The notes under the pieces: generated by a model
The model's database searches: none
What the model saw: the letters and a program-made list of their open reading frames with translations, nothing else
Told to the model about the DNA's origin: nothing
Translations under genes and position numbers: made by a program
DNA from: CALHVX01 sp964640725
GTDB taxonomy: Bacteria > Pseudomonadota > Gammaproteobacteria > Pseudomonadales > Azotimanducaceae
Direction: 5' to 3'
Length of the DNA: 64,000 nt
Assembly (NCBI GenBank): GCA_964640725.1
Contig: CAZXIJ010000018.1
Location: forward strand, 21,012 to 85,011
Part shown: piece after piece, positions 60,090-64,000 of the stretch
Layout of the letters: every line of letters starts with the position of its first letter
How positions within the stretch are numbered: the first letter of the stretch is position 1

Positions 60090-60450
60090 CGTAAAACGCG
60101 CACAGCTTGTTGCCGTCCGGGTCCCGAAAGTAGCCCGCGTAAAACCCTTCGCCCCGCGGTCCAGCCGGACCTTCATCGGCTGCGCCCAGCTCTATCGCTT
60201 TGGCATACAGGGCATCTACTTCTTCGGTGCTGCCCATACGCAGAGCAACCATGGTGCCGTTGCCGAAGCTGGCGTCCTGGCCGTCGTGGGGCAGCGTTGA
60301 GGCGAGGCACGGCTCGTCCATGGACTTGCCCCAGAGCACGAAACTGTCTTGTTCCATGATGCGGCCGGCCCCGAGCGTGCCGAGCAGCGCGTCGTAAAAC
60401 GCCTGCGCCTTGGCCGGGTCGCGGGTGCCGAGGGTGATGTATCCGATCAT
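60085..60450 (-). CDS. VOC/glyoxalase-like metalloprotein
   Basis: This 121-residue protein has the VOC fold with one beta-alpha-beta-beta-beta motif pair: MIGYITLGTRDPAKAQAFYDALLG, the SFVLWGKSMDEPC strand and a C-terminal GFYAGYFRDPDGNKLCAFYA. Putative metal ligands are not complete in the pattern I can read, so binding of a small molecule rather than catalysis is possible. The ATG at 60450 has GGAGATC upstream; longer readings to 60609 have none. It converges on ribokinase, sharing a terminator. Confidence 0.82.
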   Translation of the reverse strand: MIGYITLGTRDPAKAQAFYDALLGTLGAGRIMEQDSFVLWGKSMDEPCLASTLPHDGQDASFGNGTMVALRMGSTEEVDALYAKAIELGAADEGPAGPRGEGFYAGYFRDPDGNKLCAFYA

Positions 60451-60607
60451 TGCGATCTCCTGTGGTTCAGGATCAGTGTCGCAGATGTTGGGCCAGCGCT
60501 GCATCCACCATAACAGTCTGAGCTGGGCGACCCCCGGGATGAGCCGTGAGGTGCGGTATGCTCCATGCTCCAGCCTTAAAGGCGCCGCATCAGAGGTTGC
60601 CGTTCCC

Positions 60608-61228
60608 ATGACCAGTTTTTACGACCGACACATCCTGCCCTGTCTGCTGGACAAGGCTTGCGGCCTGCCGCAGATGACGCGGTTGCGCGCCCGCTACGTG
60701 GCGCAGGCGCGCGGTGAAGTGCTCGAGATCGGCATTGGCAGTGGCCTGAACCTGCCACACTACGGGGCTGAGGTGACCCGCATCACCGGCGTTGACCCGG
60801 CCGCCGAACTGACGGCCAAGGCGGAAGCCCGGGCGCGAGCGGTGAGTGCGCCGGTCGAGGTCATGGGCCTGTCGGGGGAAAACCTGCCCTGCGAGGACGC
60901 CTCCTTCGACACGGTTGTGTGTACCTGGACCTTGTGCACGATCCCGGACCCGCTGGCGGCGGTGCGCGAGATGCGTCGAGCCCTCAAACCTGGGGGGCAG
61001 CTGATCTTTGTCGAGCACGGGCGCAGCGACGATGCGGGCGTGGCGCGCTGGCAGGCGCGCATCGAGCCCGTCTGGAAGCGCCTGGCCGGGGGCTGTCATT
61101 TGACCAGGCGCCCGGACGACCTGTTGGTCGAAGGGGGCTTTGCTGTGCAGGGCCTGGAGACCGGCTACGAACCCGGGCCGAAGATCGCTGCGTTCATGCT
61201 GCACGGCACGGCGGTCCCGGCCGGCTGA
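60608..61228 (+). CDS. class I SAM-dependent methyltransferase (METTL7-like)
   Basis: This 206-residue protein has the SAM-binding loop EVLEIGIGSGLNLPHY (motif I) after MTSFYDRHILPCLLDKACGLP. Acidic GVDPAAELTAKAE (motif II), DTVVCTWTLCTIPDP and LKPGGQLIFVEHG (later motifs) follow. The N-terminus resembles METTL7-type thiol or lipid methyltransferases. The ATG at 60608 gives that opening; longer in-frame starts overlap the VOC gene promoter. A target is not evident. It is alone before the XRE/nucleotidyltransferase pair. Confidence 0.88.
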   Translation: MTSFYDRHILPCLLDKACGLPQMTRLRARYVAQARGEVLEIGIGSGLNLPHYGAEVTRITGVDPAAELTAKAEARARAVSAPVEVMGLSGENLPCEDASFDTVVCTWTLCTIPDPLAAVREMRRALKPGGQLIFVEHGRSDDAGVARWQARIEPVWKRLAGGCHLTRRPDDLLVEGGFAVQGLETGYEPGPKIAAFMLHGTAVPAG

Positions 61229-61279
61229 ACCTTCTTCATTAAGGTCTAAATCGGCCAAACCGATCAGGCGAGGCGTTCT

Positions 61280-61299
61280 TGGTATCCGATCGAATACCA
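61280..61299. promoter_or_regulatory. 20-base near-perfect palindromic operator before the XRE gene
   Basis: TGGTATCCGATCGAATACCA reads the same on both strands except for one symmetric mismatch pair. It lies 17 bases before the ATG, overlapping the expected promoter, where a candidate -10 TATGTT is at 61300-61305. It is a good candidate for autoregulation by the HTH protein. The 5' leader would be very short or absent. Confidence 0.65.
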
Positions 61300-61316
61300 T
61301 ATGTTAGGCTATCTCC

Positions 61317-61682
61317 ATGACCGATCTGTCAGCCAATGCTGGTGCCCAGCTTCGAGCCGCGCGGGAGCGCATGGGTCTGAGCCTGCGCGAGGTTGCCCGG
61401 CGCGCGGGCACGTCGCACGCGACCCTCAGTGCCTACGAACGTGGGCTCAAGTCGCCGTCCCTCCAAACTTTTTACCGCATCGTCCACGCCTGCGATCTGG
61501 CGTTGGATCTGCAGTTCCGTCCGCGCGTTCGTTACGCGCAGTCTTCGGCGCGCGAGCCGCGTATGACCCGGGGCGAAGAGCTCGAAGCGGTACTGCGATT
61601 GGCCGCCCAGTTTCCGTCCCGTCCTGCCCGGCAGATCAAGGGCCCCGTGATGGCGGACCTGCTCAAGGGGCGAGGGGTCTGA
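61317..61682 (+). CDS. XRE-family helix-turn-helix protein (putative antitoxin)
   Basis: This 121-residue protein has an N-terminal HTH (LGAQLRAARERMGLSLREVARRAGTSHATLSAYERG, about residues 8-45). A dimerisation part follows (FYRIVHACDLALDL), then a basic C-terminal tail ending in LKGRGV. It is directly followed by the nucleotidyltransferase-like gene: TGA at 61680-61682 and GTG at 61683. It has a clear operator upstream. This gene order and spacing are those of HTH-NTase toxin-antitoxin pairs, though simple regulator-enzyme pairs exist too. Confidence 0.8.
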   Translation: MTDLSANAGAQLRAARERMGLSLREVARRAGTSHATLSAYERGLKSPSLQTFYRIVHACDLALDLQFRPRVRYAQSSAREPRMTRGEELEAVLRLAAQFPSRPARQIKGPVMADLLKGRGV

Positions 61683-62222
61683 GTGGTTGATCTCGTTGCC
61701 AAGATCCTGCGCTGCCACGAGTCGCTCCGCGAAGCGCAGATTCCGCATGCCTTTGGCGGGGCGCTCGCGCTGGCCTGGTGCACGCTGCAGGCCCGGGGCA
61801 CCATCGATATCGACATCAACCTGCTGGTCGGCGCGGAGCAAATCGAGGCGACGCTCGCCGGATTGCCCGAGGGCGTGGTCTGGGACGCATCTGACCTGGC
61901 GCAGTTGCGCAAAGACCTGCAACATCGGCTCTGGTGGGACGAGACGCCCGTCGACCTGTTCTTTAACAGCACCAGCTACCACGAAGAGCTCGGGAACAGG
62001 GTGCGCTATGAGGAGTTTGCCGGCCAATCGCTGCCTTTCTTGAGCTGCCTGGACCTGGCGGTGTTTAAAGCCTGCTTCGACCGTACCAAAGACTGGGCAG
62101 ATCTGGAGGCGATGCAGGAAGCCGGCACCCTCAACGTGCCGGAAGTCGTTGCGGTGATCGCGACGCTGCTGGGCCCGGACGATATTCGCGTACCCAAGCT
62201 CTGGGCCTTGCAGCGGCCGTGA
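61683..62222 (+). CDS. nucleotidyltransferase-like protein (AbiEii/MNT-type, putative toxin)
   Basis: This 179-residue protein has a nucleotidyltransferase-like core, AFGGALALAWC followed by RGTIDIDINLLV (about residues 21-46), which resembles the GG-x-AL ... R-x-T-x-D-I-D motif of AbiEii- and MNT-type enzymes. It ends with KACFDRTKDWADLEAM, a common helix in this group. The paired Asp residues that bind metal are present. It starts with a GTG touching the XRE stop, so expression is coupled. A toxin role is inferred from pairing; nucleotide transfer to tRNA or to the partner is the known activity of relatives. Confidence 0.72.
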   Translation: MVDLVAKILRCHESLREAQIPHAFGGALALAWCTLQARGTIDIDINLLVGAEQIEATLAGLPEGVVWDASDLAQLRKDLQHRLWWDETPVDLFFNSTSYHEELGNRVRYEEFAGQSLPFLSCLDLAVFKACFDRTKDWADLEAMQEAGTLNVPEVVAVIATLLGPDDIRVPKLWALQRP

Positions 62223-62277
62223 GTTAACGCGTGCCCAAATGCCATTGCCGGCGCGCGCGGGTTCGCGGCCAGCCGCT

Positions 62278-63417
62278 CTACTCGATGAATAGCACCGGCG
62301 GTGCCGCTGGTGTACCGGGATCGTTGCTGCAGCGCAGTGCGTGGCCAAGCAATGCCTCCAGGTGATGATTGCGCCTTGGCCCCACGTCCTTAGCTGCCTG
62401 TAAATCTTCGACGGACGCCGCGCACTGCCCGTTGCGGTAGCGCGCCCAGCCCTGCGCCGCCAGCAGGTAGCGATTGGTGGGGTGGTTTTCTAGTGCTGCC
62501 GCCGCAACTTTCTCGCCGGCCTTCTCCTGGCCGGCCTCTGCCAGCGAGAAGGCAAGCGTCCACTGCGGATACGCGCCGTCGTCCTCGGCCACGGCCTGCC
62601 GCGCGTAGCGCACGGCCGCATCGAAGTCCCCGAGTTCAAAGTAGAACAGCGCAATGTTGGCGTAGGTGGTGGCGTTGGTGTTGCGACCCTCGGCGTTGGA
62701 GATGCGCAGGTACTCGGCGACGGCAGTCTCCGGATCTGCGATGGCGCCGGTCTTGATCTCTGCCATAGCCTGCCGGAAGTAGGTGGAGCGCCAGGTCGTG
62801 GCGTTGCCTTTGCCCCGCGCGGCAGCCCGGGCCGCCTGCGCGTAGTCGCCGTTCCGGTACAGCGCTTTTGAGTGCAGGTAGTACAGCCAGGAGGCCTCCC
62901 AGCGTTTCGGGTCTGGCTCCGCCGCCACGGCAGCAGCTGCAGCGGCGCTGGCGGCCTCAAACTGTCGCAGGGAAGCCAGCGCCGATGCCTGTTCGTACCA
63001 GGCCCAGCGATCGTTCGGGTCTGCCTGGGTGATGCGTGCCCAGGCTTCTGCCTCTTCAGCGACTCGATCCTGAACCTTGAGACGCAGGGCGCTGGCCCAG
63101 AGCTGCTGCTTCGCGCGGAGCCCACGGCCATCCGCCGGCACCGCGTTGAGCTGAGCCTCGGCATCGGTGTAGCGCCCGCGCTTGAGGTACGCGTAGGCCA
63201 GGTCGAGCCGGGCCGGGCTGTTCTCGGGCGCTTCGCCCACCGCCTGCGCCAGCAGCTCGATGGCCCGCGGGTATTCGAAGCGATTGGCTGCCCCGTACAG
63301 GAGCTCGCGGCCTTCCTGCAAAGCCGGTGACGGCTCAGCGATCCTGGGTGTTGTCGCCGAGCAGCCGGCGGTGAGTGCGAGCAGCGCGCCAAGAAAAATG
63401 TATGCAGGGTTTTTCAT
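62278..63417 (-). CDS. TPR-repeat lipoprotein
   Basis: This 379-residue protein has a lipoprotein signal ending in LALTAGC (Cys about residue 19). Helical repeats then follow throughout. TPR-like segments include ARLDLAYAYLKRGRYTDAEAQL, AWYEQASALASLRQFEAASAAA, TYANIALFYFELGDFDAAVRYARQAV and ALAFSLAEAGQEKAGEKV. The ATG at 63417 overlaps the nitroreductase stop (ATGA), so the two are coupled. It should sit at the inner face of the outer membrane or on the inner membrane, perhaps in protein complex assembly. Function is unknown. Confidence 0.82.
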   Translation of the reverse strand: MKNPAYIFLGALLALTAGCSATTPRIAEPSPALQEGRELLYGAANRFEYPRAIELLAQAVGEAPENSPARLDLAYAYLKRGRYTDAEAQLNAVPADGRGLRAKQQLWASALRLKVQDRVAEEAEAWARITQADPNDRWAWYEQASALASLRQFEAASAAAAAAVAAEPDPKRWEASWLYYLHSKALYRNGDYAQAARAAARGKGNATTWRSTYFRQAMAEIKTGAIADPETAVAEYLRISNAEGRNTNATTYANIALFYFELGDFDAAVRYARQAVAEDDGAYPQWTLAFSLAEAGQEKAGEKVAAAALENHPTNRYLLAAQGWARYRNGQCAASVEDLQAAKDVGPRRNHHLEALLGHALRCSNDPGTPAAPPVLFIE

Positions 63418-64000
63418 GAGAATTGATTCCAGTGCAGGACGTCCTCCACGGGTTTGCGTTTGACCGGCTGGAAGGCCCGCTCCGGGTAGCCCACGGCGAT
63501 CATCAGGCACAGGTGCACGTCATCGGGCACGGCGCACAGCTGTCGGATCAACGGCTCCGCGGTCCGGTGAAAGGTGGTGAAGCAGGCGCCGATGTTCATG
63601 GCTCGGGCGGCGACGATCAAGTTCTGCCCTGCCGGGTAGATGGTCGAGTACATGAACATGTCCTCCGGCGCGTGCGGCGGATACACCTTGCGCGCCGCGC
63701 CCAGGATCCACGCGGGGACCCGGGCGAAGTTTCGGGCCAGGTGCTCGGCACCCAGATACATGCGCTCAGATACCGCATCCATGTTGCTTGGCTTGTTCTC
63801 GAATACTGGCGCCATGGCCTGCATCACCGCGGTGCCGATCTGCGTCTTGATGGCGGTGTCGTCGATCACCACAAACTCCCAGCCCTGGCTGTTCCCGGGG
63901 CTGGAGGCGCGCGTGGCGGCGTGCACGAGCTGCTCCAGGTCCGAGCGCGGCACGGGGTCTTCCTTGAGGTAGCGCATGGCCGTGCAGGTGTTCAGGGCCT
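63414..64000 (-). CDS. nitroreductase family protein, 5' end outside the window
   Basis: The frame continues to the right end, so the N-terminus is missing. The visible part has TAMRYLKEDPVP, the typical start region of nitroreductases (after R-[AS]-[MV]-R), then NSQGWEFVVIDD with the FMN-phosphate contact. GQNLIVAARAMNIGACF and MIAVGYPER follow. It reduces nitro or quinone substrates with NAD(P)H and FMN. An ATG at 63977 is in frame but too far in to be the real start. The stop overlaps the lipoprotein start. Confidence 0.85.
   Translation of the reverse strand, partial: ALNTCTAMRYLKEDPVPRSDLEQLVHAATRASSPGNSQGWEFVVIDDTAIKTQIGTAVMQAMAPVFENKPSNMDAVSERMYLGAEHLARNFARVPAWILGAARKVYPPHAPEDMFMYSTIYPAGQNLIVAARAMNIGACFTTFHRTAEPLIRQLCAVPDDVHLCLMIAVGYPERAFQPVKRKPVEDVLHWNQFS

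Overview
The window is a GC-rich, densely packed bacterial chromosome segment with 60 supported protein genes, two of them cut by the window ends. It has no rRNA, tRNA, insertion sequence, phage or CRISPR feature that I can see. Four runs of exactly 100 N (9496-9595, 13791-13890, 23163-23262, 54415-54514) are placeholder gaps of a scaffolded draft. The gene set suggests a gammaproteobacterium, probably environmental and metabolically versatile. The evidence is a direct asparaginyl-tRNA synthetase, malate synthase G, two RND pumps, a TorF-like outer-membrane protein and many acyl-CoA and xenobiotic-type enzymes. That placement is inference.

0-9.4 kb: a DUF547 gene fragment, a heterodimeric ABC exporter pair behind asnS on the minus strand, a DUF3014 protein, a GNAT-like peptidoglycan-type protein, a flavodoxin-like protein and a threonine dehydratase. 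9.4-24 kb: two RND efflux systems, one with a divergent TetR regulator, surround an AhpD-like protein, a small membrane protein behind an AT-rich island, a CitE-like lyase and an LLM oxidoreductase. A gap-interrupted GST and two small genes follow.

24-33.5 kb: a carotenoid oxygenase converges on a minus-strand operon. That operon holds an Lsa/Vga-like ABC-F ATPase, a LolD-like ATPase, an FtsX-type permease, an HlyD adaptor and an SDR-fold protein that carries both diagnostic motifs of halohydrin dehalogenases. 33.5-41.4 kb: an acetoin-dehydrogenase-like cluster (E1 alpha, E1 beta, AcoX-like, E2 with two tandem subunit-binding domains) runs into a DUF35/thiolase pair, with a divergent CoA ligase.

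41.4-44.7 kb: a compact signalling module made of an ECF sigma factor, a membrane anti-sigma factor, a subtilisin-like lipoprotein and an outer-membrane barrel. The anti-sigma C-terminus resembles the protease prodomain region, which I consider the most novel observation here. 44.7-56.7 kb: a spondin/chordin-domain secreted protein, a TetR/PNPOx pair and a catabolic block (two ThuA proteins, CurA-like reductase, Rieske protein, SDR, LLM oxidoreductase, class III aminotransferase, deazaflavin-type protein, acyl-CoA dehydrogenase). 56.9-64 kb: malate synthase G, ribokinase, a VOC protein, a methyltransferase, an XRE/nucleotidyltransferase pair behind a clear operator, a TPR lipoprotein and a nitroreductase fragment.

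A recurring structural theme is a set of 12-bp tandem repeats, each with an internal dyad. They sit at three convergent gene junctions and coincide with two of the four assembly gaps.
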